Shown here: positions 1-10,286 of the stretch, in pieces
How the letters are laid out: the number at the start of each line of letters is the position of its first letter
Position numbering within the stretch: the first letter of the stretch is position 1
Assembly: GCF_003576595.1 (NCBI RefSeq)
Contig: NZ_NQOU01000002.1
Location: forward strand, 682,001 to 746,000
Origin: Neopusillimonas maritima
Lineage (GTDB): Bacteria > Pseudomonadota > Gammaproteobacteria > Burkholderiales > Burkholderiaceae_B
Reading direction: 5' to 3'
DNA: 64,000 bases
Position numbers and translations under genes: made by a program
The notes under the pieces: generated by a model
What the model saw: only the letters and a program-made list of their open reading frames with translations
Told to the model about the DNA's origin: nothing
Database searches by the model: none

Positions 1-892
1 CGTCGTGTGCATCAATTTGAGCAGGTTCAATTCCCACCAAACCCATCGACGCCTTGAAACGAAAAGGGGTTGTTCCCACCAGGCAAGGCTGACTATGCAA
101 GTCATCCAGAATCGACTGACACAGCTTGCGCGCCTTATCGAGACCCACATTCACAAAAAAGATCAGGAACTCGGAGCCCGTTAGTCGCCCCAATTGCCCT
201 TCCATGCCCAGCACCTGTTTTGCGCGCTCGCACACTTGCTTCAGCACATCGTCACCGGCCGATTTGCCGTAAAGATTATTCACCGTTTTCAGGGAGTTCA
301 ATTCCAGATAACCCAGCACGAACGTTTCACCTTCTTCGAGCCGTCGCAAACTGTCCGCCAGTTGAAGATCGATCCCTTTGGAATTAAGGGCGTCGGTTAA
401 GGGATCCCGGTTGGCCTGCAAACGCAACTTGGAAATCGCATCGGCATGACCGGTGATATCTTGCAAAGAGCCTTCAATACGATCGGCCTCAAGCACCGCT
501 TTAACCAAATAAGAGCGACGCGGAATATGAGGTGCGTGACGCAGGTTATGAATTTCAAGCTCGGCCTGACCATCCATTTCAAGCGCATTCACCAAGCGAA
601 TCCATGCTTGCCGGCCAAAATGGTTTTCCCACAAGCCATAATGCTCGTTCAGCTCGGGAATATCGAGCATGTCCCGCAACACATGATTAATATTGGTGAG
701 CTTGCCTTCAAGAGAAAGTGAAAACATGCCGATGGGGGCTACACTGTATACCCGCTGCAATTCAGCCTGGGAACGTAAGCGGCTGCGCCGCTCAGCCCAA
801 CGGGTACTGACCACCAAAACAAAAACAAGCAACGCCGACACGACCAGTGCGAACAGCAACTCTGAGCCTGCCAGGTTGTCAAACGCCGTCAT
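1..892 (-). CDS. PAS-GGDEF domain protein, 3' end outside window
   Basis: The reading frame is open from an ATG at 892 to the window edge, so only the N-terminal ~297 residues are present. It shows a membrane segment near residues 11-30, a basic linker (RWAERRSR), a PAS-like stretch (VAPIGMFSLSLEGKLTNIN) and the start of a GGDEF domain (RDPLTDALNSKG). The signature loop reads RLTGSEFLIFF where an active diguanylate cyclase has GGDEF/GGEEF, so cyclic-di-GMP synthesis is doubtful from the sequence. Such degenerate domains often sit ahead of an EAL phosphodiesterase domain, which would lie beyond the window. The ATG directly abuts the lysA stop codon (893-895), which suggests translation coupled to lysA. 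Partner domains and role are unknown. Confidence 0.8.
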   Translation of the reverse strand, partial: MTAFDNLAGSELLFALVVSALLVFVLVVSTRWAERRSRLRSQAELQRVYSVAPIGMFSLSLEGKLTNINHVLRDMLDIPELNEHYGLWENHFGRQAWIRLVNALEMDGQAELEIHNLRHAPHIPRRSYLVKAVLEADRIEGSLQDITGHADAISKLRLQANRDPLTDALNSKGIDLQLADSLRRLEEGETFVLGYLELNSLKTVNNLYGKSAGDDVLKQVCERAKQVLGMEGQLGRLTGSEFLIFFVNVGLDKARKLCQSILDDLHSQPCLVGTTPFRFKASMGLVGIEPAQIDAHD

Positions 893-2158
893 CTATAGCG
901 TTCTCTCGGAAGCGAACAAGTCGGCCAGCGCTTCTCGCGGGCGCACCACATGGAACGCAGTGCCGTCGACCATCACTTCAGCAGGGCGCGGCCGGGTGTT
1001 GTACTGACTGGCCATCGTAAAGGCATAGGCGCCGGCAGACATAATCGCCAGTAAATCACCCTGTTTCAAGGCCAAGGTACGCGCCTTGGCAAGCCAGTCG
1101 CCACTTTCACAAATCGGCCCCACCACATCGTAGGTTTGCGCCTGCGCCGACTCTGCGGGTTGCTGTACCGGCTCCACATCGTGCCAGGCATCGTAAAGCG
1201 TAGGACGCAGCAAATCATTCATGGCCGCGTCAACAATTGCGAAATTACGTGCTTCGGTATGCTTAAGGTACTCAACCCGTGTAAGCAAAACCCCCGCGTT
1301 GCCCACCAACGATCGGCCCGGCTCAAGCACAATCTGCAGGTCGCTTAATTGCTCTTGGTGCAAACGGGCGTAAACCTGATTCAGCAAGGCACTCGGCGAC
1401 AGCAATGTTTCATCGGTATAACGAATACCAATACCGCCACCCAAATCGAGGTGTTCAATTGCAATGCCCTGGCTTTGCAATGTTCGAACCAGCACCAGTA
1501 ATTTATCGAGCGCGTCGAGATACGGGCTCACCTGGGTTATCTGGGAGCCGATATGACAGTCAAGCCCCACCACCTTCAGACTCGGCATGGCCGACGCCCG
1601 CGCATACACGGCAGGGGCATCCTGAATGGCAATGCCGAACTTGTTCTCTTTCAACCCCGTGGAAATATACGGATGCGTTTGCGCATCCACGTCGGGATTC
1701 ACTCGTAACGATACCGGCGCCACTTTACCCATTTCCGCAGCCACTTGCGCCAGACGTTCCAGTTCGGGTTCAGACTCGACATTGAAGCACTTTACGCCGG
1801 CGTCCAAAGCCGCCCGCATTTCCCAGGCTTGCTTACCCACGCCGGAAAAAACAATTTTTGCAGGGTCCGCCCCCACTGCCATAACGCGTGCCAATTCGCC
1901 CCCGGAGACGATATCGAAACCGGCACCCAGCTTGCGGAACTCATTCAGCACAGCCAGATTCGAATTAGCTTTCATTCCGAAGCACACCAACACATTGCGG
2001 CCCGCCGCCGCGTCAGCGTATGACTGCCATGCGTCGTTGAGTGCCTGACGGGAATAAACATACAGAGGCGTACCGAATTCATCGGCCAGCAGGGTAAGCG
2101 GCACCCCCTCGGCATGCAAAACGCCTTGTTTAAAATTGAAATGAGGGGAAACAGTCAT
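893..2158 (-). CDS. lysA: Diaminopimelate decarboxylase
   Basis: PLP-dependent decarboxylase of 421 residues that converts meso-diaminopimelate to L-lysine, the last step of lysine synthesis, in the cytosol. The fold-type III barrel is recognisable: FGMKANSN near residue 60 carries the Schiff-base lysine, HIGSQI and DLGGGIGIRY bind the cofactor phosphate, EPGRSLVGNAG is a substrate/PLP loop, and PICESGD carries the cysteine from the second subunit. Length is normal for the family. It lies downstream of lptM on the same strand, an arrangement common in proteobacteria opposite cyaY, and the GGDEF gene follows without a gap. Confidence 0.97.
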   Translation of the reverse strand: MTVSPHFNFKQGVLHAEGVPLTLLADEFGTPLYVYSRQALNDAWQSYADAAAGRNVLVCFGMKANSNLAVLNEFRKLGAGFDIVSGGELARVMAVGADPAKIVFSGVGKQAWEMRAALDAGVKCFNVESEPELERLAQVAAEMGKVAPVSLRVNPDVDAQTHPYISTGLKENKFGIAIQDAPAVYARASAMPSLKVVGLDCHIGSQITQVSPYLDALDKLLVLVRTLQSQGIAIEHLDLGGGIGIRYTDETLLSPSALLNQVYARLHQEQLSDLQIVLEPGRSLVGNAGVLLTRVEYLKHTEARNFAIVDAAMNDLLRPTLYDAWHDVEPVQQPAESAQAQTYDVVGPICESGDWLAKARTLALKQGDLLAIMSAGAYAFTMASQYNTRPRPAEVMVDGTAFHVVRPREALADLFASERTL

Positions 2159-2271
2159 GCGTTGAAACGGAATGGGGTCATTTAAATTACGTCACTTACA
2201 AGTAATAATGCCTCGGAACGGGCCTAATCATAGCAATGAACCAGGCCAACCGGGCAAGCAAAACACAAGGG

Positions 2272-2469
2272 TTAACGCGTAGACGGCCCTTCGCTCATGT
2301 TATCGGGCGGTGCCGGCGGAGTGGTCAGGGAGGAATCGGGCGGCGCCGGAGGCGGTTGCGTTAACGGCCCTTTATAACCACAGGCGGCCACGCCCCATAA
2401 CAATGCAATGCTGGCTACAATGCGAGTTAACGATGTTAACGCGGGAGCCTGTTTTAACGACGCTCGCAT
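2272..2469 (-). CDS. lptM: LptM-type small lipoprotein (YifL family)
   Basis: 65-residue protein with an N-terminal hydrophobic signal and a lipobox (GVAAC, lipidated Cys at residue 30) followed by GYKGPLTQPPPAPP. The CGxKGPL start of the mature protein is the hallmark of the YifL/LptM family. In E. coli this outer-membrane lipoprotein binds the LptDE translocon and helps its disulfide maturation. The rest is a proline-rich, disordered tail. It is divergent from cyaY (30 bp between start codons) and sits 113 bp ahead of lysA, the usual context for this gene. Confidence 0.88.
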   Translation of the reverse strand: MRASLKQAPALTSLTRIVASIALLWGVAACGYKGPLTQPPPAPPDSSLTTPPAPPDNMSEGPSTR

Positions 2470-2499
2470 GAGTCACTCCAAAAATTATAGGTAGTCATT

Positions 2500-2829
2500 A
2501 TGAACGAATCAGAATTTCTTGCACGCAGTGAAGCCATTCTTGATCACCTTGAAAGCCAGGCCGATGATTGGGCGGCGCTTTACGATCTCGACATTGACGC
2601 CAACCGCAACGGCAATGTTCTGACCGTCATCTTCAACAATGATGTTCAGGTCGTTGTGAACAGCCAGGCCCCCATGAAGGAAATGTGGGTGGCCGCGCGT
2701 ACCGGCGGTTTCCACTACCGTTTCGACGGGCAGAAATGGGTGGATACACGAGGCGGCCCCGACATGGCCGACACGCTTTCGCAAATTTGCTCGGAAATCA
2801 GCGGCAAACCCATCAAAGTAACGGTTTAG
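2500..2829 (+). CDS. cyaY: Frataxin-like iron donor CyaY
   Basis: 109 residues, the normal length for bacterial frataxin. CyaY binds ferrous iron and tunes Fe-S cluster assembly by IscS. The N-terminal helix is rich in acidic residues (ESEFLARSEAILDHLESQADDW), which in the family forms the iron-binding ridge. The beta-sheet follows with NVLTVIF, QVVVNSQAPMKEMWVA and GGFHYRF, close to the CyaY signature. It is transcribed away from lptM-lysA and converges on mrcA, whose stop codon lies 3 bp downstream. Confidence 0.95.
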   Translation: MNESEFLARSEAILDHLESQADDWAALYDLDIDANRNGNVLTVIFNNDVQVVVNSQAPMKEMWVAARTGGFHYRFDGQKWVDTRGGPDMADTLSQICSEISGKPIKVTV

Positions 2830-2832
2830 GGC

Positions 2833-5304
2833 CTAAAACTGAACGCGTGCGGGTTGCGCCGCGTCTTGCGAAGTATCACCCCCACCCCCGGTTAATTGAT
2901 TCAACAGGGCGCCAATACCGTCATTGCCGCCTCCCGAGCCCAACGGTTGCATATCTTCGGGCAATTGCCCGTTCAACATCATTTCCTCGGGGGAAGGCAA
3001 CCCCACCCGGGCCACTGCCTGGCCCGGTGGGAACTCCGCAAAATAGAATTCACCGTTTTCACGCATCAGGCCATCCGGCATTGGGCCTGGCTCGGCCACA
3101 GGAATGTCTTTTAGGGCAAGCCTCATGTAATCGAGCCAAATAGGCAACGATGCACCGCCGCCCGTTTCCCGCGACCCTAAAGAGCGAGGCTGATCGAAGC
3201 CCATCCACGCAACACCCACCAAGTCGGGCGTAAAGCCGGCAAACCACGCGTCATGAGAATCGTTGGTGGTGCCGGTTTTGCCGGCAACATCGGCCCGCCC
3301 CAAATCGCGGGCCAAACGCGCCGCCGTGCCCTGACGCGCCACACCACGCAACATGTCATACATCACATATGCCGTGCGCGGATCAATTACCCGCGCCGAA
3401 GTGTCGCCGGCCACCACGGGCCGGGCCTGCATTAATACTTTTCCTTCGCTATCAGTGACCCGGTCGATAAGATAAGGAGGAACCCGGTAACCGCCGTTTG
3501 CAAACACGGTATACGCCCCGGCAAGCTGCAAAGGCGTCACGCCGCCTGCACCCAATGCCAGTGGCAAAACGGCGGGATTGCGGGCACGATCGAAGCCAAA
3601 ACGGGTGATGTAGTCTTGTGCATATTGCGGGCCAATTGCTTGCATAATGCGAATCGACACCATGTTCTTGGAGCGATACAAGCCCTGGCGCATGGTTAGC
3701 ATAGGCTCGTAATCATTGCCGTAGTTCTTGGGTTCCCACGCCCGCGAGCCGGTTTGCTCGGCGGTTAAACGAAAACGCTCATCCGATACCTGTGTTGCCG
3801 GCGTCAACCCTCGCTCGAGTGCGGCGGCATAGATAAACGGCTTGAAGGCCGACCCCGGCTGGCGCCACGCCTGGGTAACACGGTTAAAGTGCTCTTCAAA
3901 GCCGAAACCGCCCACCAGTGCACGAATGGCGCCATCTTGCGGACGCATTGCCACGAATGCAGCTTCCACCGAAGGCATGTTCAGCAATTCCCAATATTCA
4001 CCCGTATCCCGAACATAAACTACTGAGCCGCGCTCGATTTTCTCGGGCGGCTTGGCGTTCTTCACCAAACCCCGGGCCACCACTTTCAGTGCCGACTTGT
4101 CGGTAATTTCCACAATTTTTTCAGGTGAGCGGGCAACCACCACCTTATCGGGCGCCGCCGACAGTACGACCCCAACCAAAAGGTCGTCGCTATCACGGTA
4201 CTTCTCCTGGATTTGGTCAATCACCTCGTTGAATCGCTCGGGGTCGTTCTCGATTCCCTCGGGCAGATCAATGGTTTCTTCGGGGCCGGGATAACGGGCC
4301 CGGCGCGTGTAATCAAGCACACCGGCGCGCACAGCCTCGTAAGCCGCTTGCTGTTCTTTTGAGTTCACCGTGGTGTAGACATTCAAGCCACGCGAATAAA
4401 CGTCGTCTTGGTAAACGGTAAATAACAGACGCCGCGCCAGCTCGGCCACGTATTCGGCATGGATGGCGTAACCACCCATCGGGGTGCCAGGCGCCGATTT
4501 CAGAATAATGGGTTGGTTAATGGCGTCTTGGTACTCTTGTTCAGTGATGTAGCCTAACGACAACATGCGGTTCAACACGTATTTTTGACGATCTTTCGCC
4601 CGCGGCATACTGTAGCGGGGGTTCAAACGAGACGGCGCTTTTGGTATACCCGCCAACATGGCAGCCTCGGCCAAGGTGATATCTTGCAACTGCTTGCCGA
4701 AATACGTGCGGGCGGCGGCGGCAAACCCGTATGACCGATGACCCAGGTAAATCTGGTTCATGTACAGGTCGAGAATTTCGTTCTTGGTCAGCGTGGCTTC
4801 AATTTTGAAGGTAAGCAGTAACTCGTAAAACTTACGGGTGTAGGTTTTTTCCGACGACAAATAGAAATTACGCGCCACCTGCATGGTAATCGTGCTGGCA
4901 CCCTGCGACTTGGACATATTCGAAATATTGGCCACTACCGCACGCGCCACACCCATCCAATCGATACCACTATGCTGATAAAAGCGATCGTCTTCAGCGG
5001 CCAGAATGGCTGATTTCATCACATCGGGCACTTCGTCGAAGCGCAACACATTGCGACGCTCTTCACCGAACTCACCGATAAGCACGTTGTCCGCCGTATA
5101 AATACGCAGCGGAATCCGGGGCTTATAGTCGATCATCGCCGTTAAATCAGGCAAATTCGGCCATGCTAGCGCCAACGCTAAAGACCCCAGCAGAGCCCCG
5201 CACAGACCCAGCCCCGCCACGAAGACAACGCTTTTAAGAAAGAAACGCCGAAACCAGTGGTTTGGCGGATTCGACGTTTTTGAAGAATTTTTTGATGAGC
5301 TCAT
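2833..5304 (-). CDS. mrcA: Penicillin-binding protein 1A (bifunctional murein synthase)
   Basis: 823-residue class A PBP that polymerises and cross-links peptidoglycan in the periplasm. One membrane anchor lies at about residues 20-48. The glycosyltransferase domain follows with the catalytic glutamate in ILAAEDDRFYQHSG (E104) and ITMQVARNFYL. After an OB-like insert comes the transpeptidase domain with the SxxK box in RQPGSAFKPF, the SxN box in YRSKNMVSI and the KTGTT box. The C-terminal tail is Gly/Asp-rich, as in many PBP1A proteins. It is divergent from aroK. In many gammaproteobacteria pil or hof genes lie between mrcA and aroK; here there are none. Confidence 0.96.
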   Translation of the reverse strand: MSSSKNSSKTSNPPNHWFRRFFLKSVVFVAGLGLCGALLGSLALALAWPNLPDLTAMIDYKPRIPLRIYTADNVLIGEFGEERRNVLRFDEVPDVMKSAILAAEDDRFYQHSGIDWMGVARAVVANISNMSKSQGASTITMQVARNFYLSSEKTYTRKFYELLLTFKIEATLTKNEILDLYMNQIYLGHRSYGFAAAARTYFGKQLQDITLAEAAMLAGIPKAPSRLNPRYSMPRAKDRQKYVLNRMLSLGYITEQEYQDAINQPIILKSAPGTPMGGYAIHAEYVAELARRLLFTVYQDDVYSRGLNVYTTVNSKEQQAAYEAVRAGVLDYTRRARYPGPEETIDLPEGIENDPERFNEVIDQIQEKYRDSDDLLVGVVLSAAPDKVVVARSPEKIVEITDKSALKVVARGLVKNAKPPEKIERGSVVYVRDTGEYWELLNMPSVEAAFVAMRPQDGAIRALVGGFGFEEHFNRVTQAWRQPGSAFKPFIYAAALERGLTPATQVSDERFRLTAEQTGSRAWEPKNYGNDYEPMLTMRQGLYRSKNMVSIRIMQAIGPQYAQDYITRFGFDRARNPAVLPLALGAGGVTPLQLAGAYTVFANGGYRVPPYLIDRVTDSEGKVLMQARPVVAGDTSARVIDPRTAYVMYDMLRGVARQGTAARLARDLGRADVAGKTGTTNDSHDAWFAGFTPDLVGVAWMGFDQPRSLGSRETGGGASLPIWLDYMRLALKDIPVAEPGPMPDGLMRENGEFYFAEFPPGQAVARVGLPSPEEMMLNGQLPEDMQPLGSGGGNDGIGALLNQLTGGGGDTSQDAAQPARVQF

Positions 5305-5419
5305 TACCGGCGATTTTAAGTCTAAGTTGAATCAGACTATGATTTGCGCATTAAGTTTATGTAACAGTTTAATGCAGCACAGCATCCAATTGGGGTTGGG
5401 CTAGTGGGATAATACTAGA

Positions 5420-6007
5420 ATGAATGACACTTCACGTTCTGGCAATACAAGTATCGCCAACCCGTCGCTACCATACGACACCCCCATTTTTCTGGTGGGC
5501 ATGATGGGCGCGGGCAAAACCACAATCGGCAGGGCTTTGGCCCGAGCCCTTGGGCGCGAGTTTATCGACCTTGACCTCGTCATTGAGGCACGCTGCGGGG
5601 TTCCGATTTCCCATATCTTTGAGGTTGAAGGTGAGGAAGGGTTCCGCAAACGCGAAACGGCTATGCTGAACGAGTACGCCACGCAAAACAACCTGGTACT
5701 GGCAACCGGCGGCGGCGCGGTGCTGGCACCTGAAAATCGCCACACTCTGAAAAAGCACGGCATTGTGATTTATTTGCGCGCCCGTGAAGATGAATTGTAC
5801 CGCCGTATTGCCAAAGACCGGCATCGCCCCCTCATTCAAACCCAGAACCCGCGCGCGCGCCTGAACGAGCTACTCACGCTTCGCACCCCCCTTTACAATG
5901 AGGTTGCGCACTTAACCTTCGACACGGGCAGTATGCCGATTGCCCAAGCGGTGCAATCTTTGGTTCACCTTTTGCAAACCTATTCTCATGACCACTGTTC
6001 AAGTTAA
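5420..6007 (+). CDS. aroK: Shikimate kinase
   Basis: 195-residue NMP-kinase-fold enzyme that phosphorylates shikimate with ATP in chorismate synthesis. The Walker A loop is [11 protein letters not shown] (near residue 30), the shikimate-binding aspartates are in FIDLDLVIE, the glycine loop is ATGGGAVL, and the lid region has RPLIQ. The N-terminus runs about 20 residues ahead of the core; the ATG at 5420 is used here, but a later start cannot be excluded. The 3' end overlaps aroB by 20 bp, so translation is probably coupled. Confidence 0.95.
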   Translation: MNDTSRSGNTSIANPSLPYDTPIFLVGMMGAGKTTIGRALARALGREFIDLDLVIEARCGVPISHIFEVEGEEGFRKRETAMLNEYATQNNLVLATGGGAVLAPENRHTLKKHGIVIYLRAREDELYRRIAKDRHRPLIQTQNPRARLNELLTLRTPLYNEVAHLTFDTGSMPIAQAVQSLVHLLQTYSHDHCSS

Positions 6008-7073
6008 TACACCCGGCGGACGCTACCCGATTCATATTGGCGCGGGCCGGTTGCACAAATTGCACGAAAGCGTGCCCGATAACGTAACAGCCATCGCCAT
6101 CGTCACCAACCCTACGGTGGGCTCACTGTATTTGAAAGCGGCACGTGAATCCCTGGTGCACACAGGCAAACACATTATTGAAATTACCTTACCCGATGGC
6201 GAGGCCCATAAAAACTGGGAAACCCTGCAAACAATCTTCGACGCCCTGCTGGAAAACCGCTTCGACCGCAAATGTTTGCTGGTGGCACTGGGCGGCGGAG
6301 TCATCGGCGATATGGTGGGGTTTGCCGCTGCCTGCTATATGCGCGGCGTCCGGTTTCTGCAAGTACCCACCACTTTGCTGGCCCAGGTCGATTCATCGGT
6401 TGGCGGTAAAACCGGCATTAACCACCCGCTGGGCAAGAACATGATTGGCGCGTTTTACCAACCCATCGCGGTTGAGATCGACACCAACGTGCTTCACACA
6501 TTGCCGGAACGGGAAGTGGCGGCGGGTTTAGCCGAAGTCATCAAGTACGGGCTCATTATCGATGCCGAATTCTTTAACTGGTGCGAGGCGCGGGTAAGCG
6601 CCCTGAAGGCACTCGATGAAGAAACGATTTCCTATGCCATCCAGCGTTCGTGCGAATGCAAAGCCTACGTGGTCGGCGAAGACGAACGCGAATCGGGCTT
6701 GCGCGCCATTCTGAATTTTGGCCACACCTTCGGCCATGCCATTGAAGCCGGGTTAGGCTACGGCGACTGGCTGCACGGCGAGGCAGTGGGTTGCGGTATG
6801 ATCCAGGCGGCAACGCTGTCGGCCCACACCGTTGGGCTTGGCTCCGCTTCTGTAGAACGCATTCGCAATCTTGTGCATGCCATCGGCTGCCCGGTTAAAC
6901 CGCCCAATCTAGGTACAGAACGATGGATTGAATTGATGCAGGTCGACAAAAAAGCGGAAGGAGGCCAGATTCGCTTTGTCTTGTTACCCGAAATCGGTAA
7001 AGCGGTTGTGCAGGCCGCACCCCTGAACGTTGTACGCGACGTTCTGCATAAAACCGCCGTACCGGCCCTTTAG
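5988..7073 (+). CDS. aroB: 3-dehydroquinate synthase
   Basis: NAD- and metal-dependent enzyme that turns DAHP into 3-dehydroquinate, second step of the shikimate pathway. I use the ATG at 5988, giving 361 residues ([11 protein letters not shown]...), because a longer frame from 5940 adds residues unlike the family. Visible motifs are [36 protein letters not shown], the zinc ligands in LAEVIKYG and NFGHTFGHA, and a third histidine in [11 protein letters not shown]. It overlaps aroK and is followed by dgt after 8 bp, forming an aroK-aroB-dgt operon. Confidence 0.96.
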   Translation: MTTVQVNTPGGRYPIHIGAGRLHKLHESVPDNVTAIAIVTNPTVGSLYLKAARESLVHTGKHIIEITLPDGEAHKNWETLQTIFDALLENRFDRKCLLVALGGGVIGDMVGFAAACYMRGVRFLQVPTTLLAQVDSSVGGKTGINHPLGKNMIGAFYQPIAVEIDTNVLHTLPEREVAAGLAEVIKYGLIIDAEFFNWCEARVSALKALDEETISYAIQRSCECKAYVVGEDERESGLRAILNFGHTFGHAIEAGLGYGDWLHGEAVGCGMIQAATLSAHTVGLGSASVERIRNLVHAIGCPVKPPNLGTERWIELMQVDKKAEGGQIRFVLLPEIGKAVVQAAPLNVVRDVLHKTAVPAL

Positions 7074-7081
7074 GAGACTGC

Positions 7082-8218
7082 ATGTCGGGTTTGGCCCCCT
7101 ACGCCGCCACACCGGAACAGTCGCGCGGCCGCCGGCACCTTGAAGCGTCGCCCACCGGGCGCAGCGAGTTTCAACGCGATCGCGACCGCATTATTCATTG
7201 CAACGCCTTCCGGTTACTGGAATACAAAACCCAGGTTTTCATCAACCATGAAGGCGACTTGTTCCGGACACGGCTCACACACAGTATCGAGGTGGCGCAA
7301 ATTGCGCGCAGCCTGGCACGCAATTTGGGTTTACATGAAGATTTAATCGAGGCCATTTCGTTGGCCCACGACCTGGGCCACACGCCGTTCGGGCATGCCG
7401 GGCAAGACGAACTTAACGCCTGCATGCGTGAGTTTGCGCCGGACGCCGGCGGCTTCGAGCACAACCTGCAAAGTCTGCGCGTAGTGGATGAACTGGAAGA
7501 ACGCTACGCTGCGTTCAACGGGTTGAATCTTTGTTTTGAAACACGCGAAGGTATTCTGAAGCATTGCTCGCCGCGCGCCGCGCGGGAGCTGGGCGAAATG
7601 GGTGAGCGCTTTCTGCTTAAACGCCAACCCACACTGGAAGCGCAAATTGCCAATCTGGCCGATGAAATTGCTTACAACAACCATGATATCGACGACGGCC
7701 TGCGTTCCGGACTCATTTCCATCGAGCAATTGCAAATGCTGGAGATTTTCGCCACTCATTACGCGCAGGTCATGGCCAGGCATCGCAATCTTGAACGACG
7801 GCGCGCCATTGCGGAAACCATTCGCGCCATGATCAATACGCTCATCATCGACTTAACGCAAACCACGCGACAGAACATTCAACAGCATCAGCCCCAAAGC
7901 CCGAACGATGTCCGCCAATGCCCGCCGCTGGCGGCCTTTTCCGCCCCCATGCGGGCCCAGGCTGACGCCCTGAAACGCTTTTTGCTGGAAAACCTGTATC
8001 GGCACCATCGCGTGATTCGCATGACAACAAAAGCGCGCCGCATTGTGCGTGAGCTCTTCATCGCCTACCAAAACGAACCCCGCTTGCTGTCGCTGGAGTA
8101 CCGGCGCGCTACCCCCCTTGCACAGGCCCGCGCCATTGCCGACTATATTGCCGGCATGACAGACCGCTTTGCCATTAAAGAGCACCGCGAGTTATTTCAA
8201 ATGGGAAGCAACCTGTAA
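7082..8218 (+). CDS. dgt: Deoxyguanosinetriphosphate triphosphohydrolase-like HD protein
   Basis: 378-residue HD-superfamily phosphohydrolase of the dNTPase type, which releases triphosphate from dNTPs. The metal site is clear: [11 protein letters not shown] (first His), [16 protein letters not shown] (HD pair plus downstream His) and [16 protein letters not shown] (final Asp). The R-rich N-terminus ([22 protein letters not shown]) is typical of the short dGTPase-like subgroup. An RBS (aggag) sits just before the ATG. It follows aroB, an arrangement frequent in beta- and gammaproteobacteria. It converges on dsbD. Confidence 0.92.
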   Translation: MSGLAPYAATPEQSRGRRHLEASPTGRSEFQRDRDRIIHCNAFRLLEYKTQVFINHEGDLFRTRLTHSIEVAQIARSLARNLGLHEDLIEAISLAHDLGHTPFGHAGQDELNACMREFAPDAGGFEHNLQSLRVVDELEERYAAFNGLNLCFETREGILKHCSPRAARELGEMGERFLLKRQPTLEAQIANLADEIAYNNHDIDDGLRSGLISIEQLQMLEIFATHYAQVMARHRNLERRRAIAETIRAMINTLIIDLTQTTRQNIQQHQPQSPNDVRQCPPLAAFSAPMRAQADALKRFLLENLYRHHRVIRMTTKARRIVRELFIAYQNEPRLLSLEYRRATPLAQARAIADYIAGMTDRFAIKEHRELFQMGSNL

Positions 8219-8270
8219 CGTGGGTACCGCGAACCGCGCGTTTAAACGGTTTCAATTGCGCAAAGCTTAC

Positions 8271-10286
8271 TTACTTAACGCCTTGCTGCGTCAGCCACGA
8301 TGCTTCATCAGGGGACGCACTGCTTAAGACGTTTGCGGCGGGCGTTGGCGGCGCTCCATGCTGTCTTAGCACTTGCTGCAACGCGTCGTTAAAAGGTTCC
8401 GCCCGCATAAAGCCAATCACACGCGGCGAATCCAGTGCTCGGCCTGCGGCGTCAAAAAAGATAATACCGGGCGGGCCGAACAACCGGAAACGTTCAAGTA
8501 ATGCGCGGTCTTCGTCGGTGTTTTTGGTTACGTCGGCCTGCACCAAAACGAACTGGCTCATCGACTGCGCAACCGCCGGGTCGGTAAAGGTAAAGCGTTC
8601 CATTTCAATGCAAGACACACACCAATCGGCATAGAAATCCAGCAGCACAGGGCGGTTTGCACCAGCCAGAATGGCATCCAGCTCTTGTACAGAACGCACT
8701 TTCACAAACTGTGACTTCACGTCGGGAACCGCACCCACGCGCGCCGTGCCGCCATTTGCAGCGATACCTGCGCCGCCAGGGCCGCCTAATGGCTGAAGTA
8801 CGCTGTATGTGCCCATGGCCATCCCCACCATCATCAACAGTGCCCAGCCTGCCAGTAAAAGCCCCAACGCCTTGCCAAGATACGCAAGCAGACCTGAAGC
8901 AACCTGACGAAAAGCACCCAGCAAGATTGCCGCCCAAAACGTCAACACGATCCAGCCCAAAACCATCAGCCAATCGGGCAGCACGGAATTAAGCATCCAC
9001 CACGCTGTGGCCAGAAGCAGAATCCCAAACAAAATTTTGACCCCTTCCATCCAGGGGCCGGCTTTGGGCAGCAAGGCGCCCGAACCCGCCCCCAGGGCCA
9101 GCAATAAAACGCCCTGGCCCCACGCCAGAGCAAACAACGCGGCCGCCCCTACGGCGGCATCACCGGTTTGCGAAATGAACAGCAATACGCCGGCCAAAGG
9201 CGCGGCCACACACGGCCCAACGATAAGCGCCGAAACCAGGCCCATTAGAAACGCGCCACTGTAGTGGCCACCCGGAATACGCTGTAAATAAGCACCCAGC
9301 GCATTCTGCAGCGCCAAGGGTGTTTGAACGTTGTAAGCATTGAACATCGCCAACGCCAGCAAGGCCAGCAAAGCGGCAAATACCGACAAGACCCACGGGT
9401 TTTGCAACCAGGCCGCCAACCCGGCACCGGCCAACCCGGCTGCCACACCCATCGCGGTATAGAGTAAAGAAACGCCCAGCACATAAGTTGCCGCCAACGA
9501 CAAACCGCGCCATCGCGCAGGCTTCTGATCGCCTTTGTGCGTACCGGCTATCACCGCCATCAGGATAGGCACCATCGGCAACACACACGGGGTAAAGGTC
9601 AGCAAAATACCCAGAACAAAACAGGCAAGGACAATGGTCCAGATATTGGCCGAAGCCAGATACTCGGCCAACCCAATATCGCTTAACTGGCCGATGGAGC
9701 CGACATTCGACGCGTTACCTGCTTGTGTCCCGCCGACCGCACCTGCAGATGAAGCCGACTTTCCGGGATCAACAACCGTTTGCAGCGGCGGCGGCACCTG
9801 ATCGACGACCGCATCGCCACTAATCTGATACATCCCCCCCTGGGCGCGTAACGACAATTGCTCAGTTTGGGGTGGATAGCACAGACCGGCATCGGCACAG
9901 CCCTGGCTTGTAATGCTTAACTTGGCCGGGGTGGGCAAGCCTTGGGGCAAGTCGAGCAGAACGGTCACCTGCCCGTAATACACCTCCATATTCTGATCGA
10001 ATGTGGGGTCATATTTCACCAGGCCCGGCGGAAAGGTTTGTAACTGAGGTTCAAGCGTTTGCTCTCCCACCACAAACTGAAAGCGGTCGCGATACATATA
10101 GTATTCAGGCGCGATGCGGTAATGCACCTGCACTTGCCCGTTTTGCTGGGCAACTGACAACGAAAAAGCTTCGTCGGGCGGGAGAAAGTCTTCGGGCGAT
10201 TGCGCCAGGCTGGAGCCCAACAACCCCAGCCACACAAAAAAGGCGGCCACCAAAGCCACCATAAACCTCATACTGATCTGCTGCAT
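8271..10286 (-). CDS. dsbD: Thiol:disulfide interchange protein DsbD
   Basis: Inner-membrane reductant carrier that passes electrons from cytosolic thioredoxin to periplasmic DsbC and CcmG. The ATG at 10286 (MQQISMRF) gives 671 residues and overlaps the cutA stop by one base, so I prefer it to an extended frame. Order of parts: signal peptide ending near SLAQ; periplasmic DsbD-alpha domain with the CADAGLC pair; eight-helix membrane domain with TFTPCVLPM and GPCVAAPLAG as redox cysteines; C-terminal thioredoxin domain with WCVSC. All three cysteine pairs are present, so it should be active. It is translationally coupled to cutA. Confidence 0.95.
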   Translation of the reverse strand: MQQISMRFMVALVAAFFVWLGLLGSSLAQSPEDFLPPDEAFSLSVAQQNGQVQVHYRIAPEYYMYRDRFQFVVGEQTLEPQLQTFPPGLVKYDPTFDQNMEVYYGQVTVLLDLPQGLPTPAKLSITSQGCADAGLCYPPQTEQLSLRAQGGMYQISGDAVVDQVPPPLQTVVDPGKSASSAGAVGGTQAGNASNVGSIGQLSDIGLAEYLASANIWTIVLACFVLGILLTFTPCVLPMVPILMAVIAGTHKGDQKPARWRGLSLAATYVLGVSLLYTAMGVAAGLAGAGLAAWLQNPWVLSVFAALLALLALAMFNAYNVQTPLALQNALGAYLQRIPGGHYSGAFLMGLVSALIVGPCVAAPLAGVLLFISQTGDAAVGAAALFALAWGQGVLLLALGAGSGALLPKAGPWMEGVKILFGILLLATAWWMLNSVLPDWLMVLGWIVLTFWAAILLGAFRQVASGLLAYLGKALGLLLAGWALLMMVGMAMGTYSVLQPLGGPGGAGIAANGGTARVGAVPDVKSQFVKVRSVQELDAILAGANRPVLLDFYADWCVSCIEMERFTFTDPAVAQSMSQFVLVQADVTKNTDEDRALLERFRLFGPPGIIFFDAAGRALDSPRVIGFMRAEPFNDALQQVLRQHGAPPTPAANVLSSASPDEASWLTQQGVK

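Noticed and set aside
5940-5987. Extended N-terminus of 3-dehydroquinate synthase
   Set aside because: The 16 extra residues overlap aroK further, are Cys/Phe-rich and unlike the family; the ATG at 5988 gives a normal protein.
8219-8270. Terminator between convergent dgt and dsbD
   Set aside because: Only short 5-bp repeats (AACCG/CGGTT) are present without a U-run on either strand, too weak to call.
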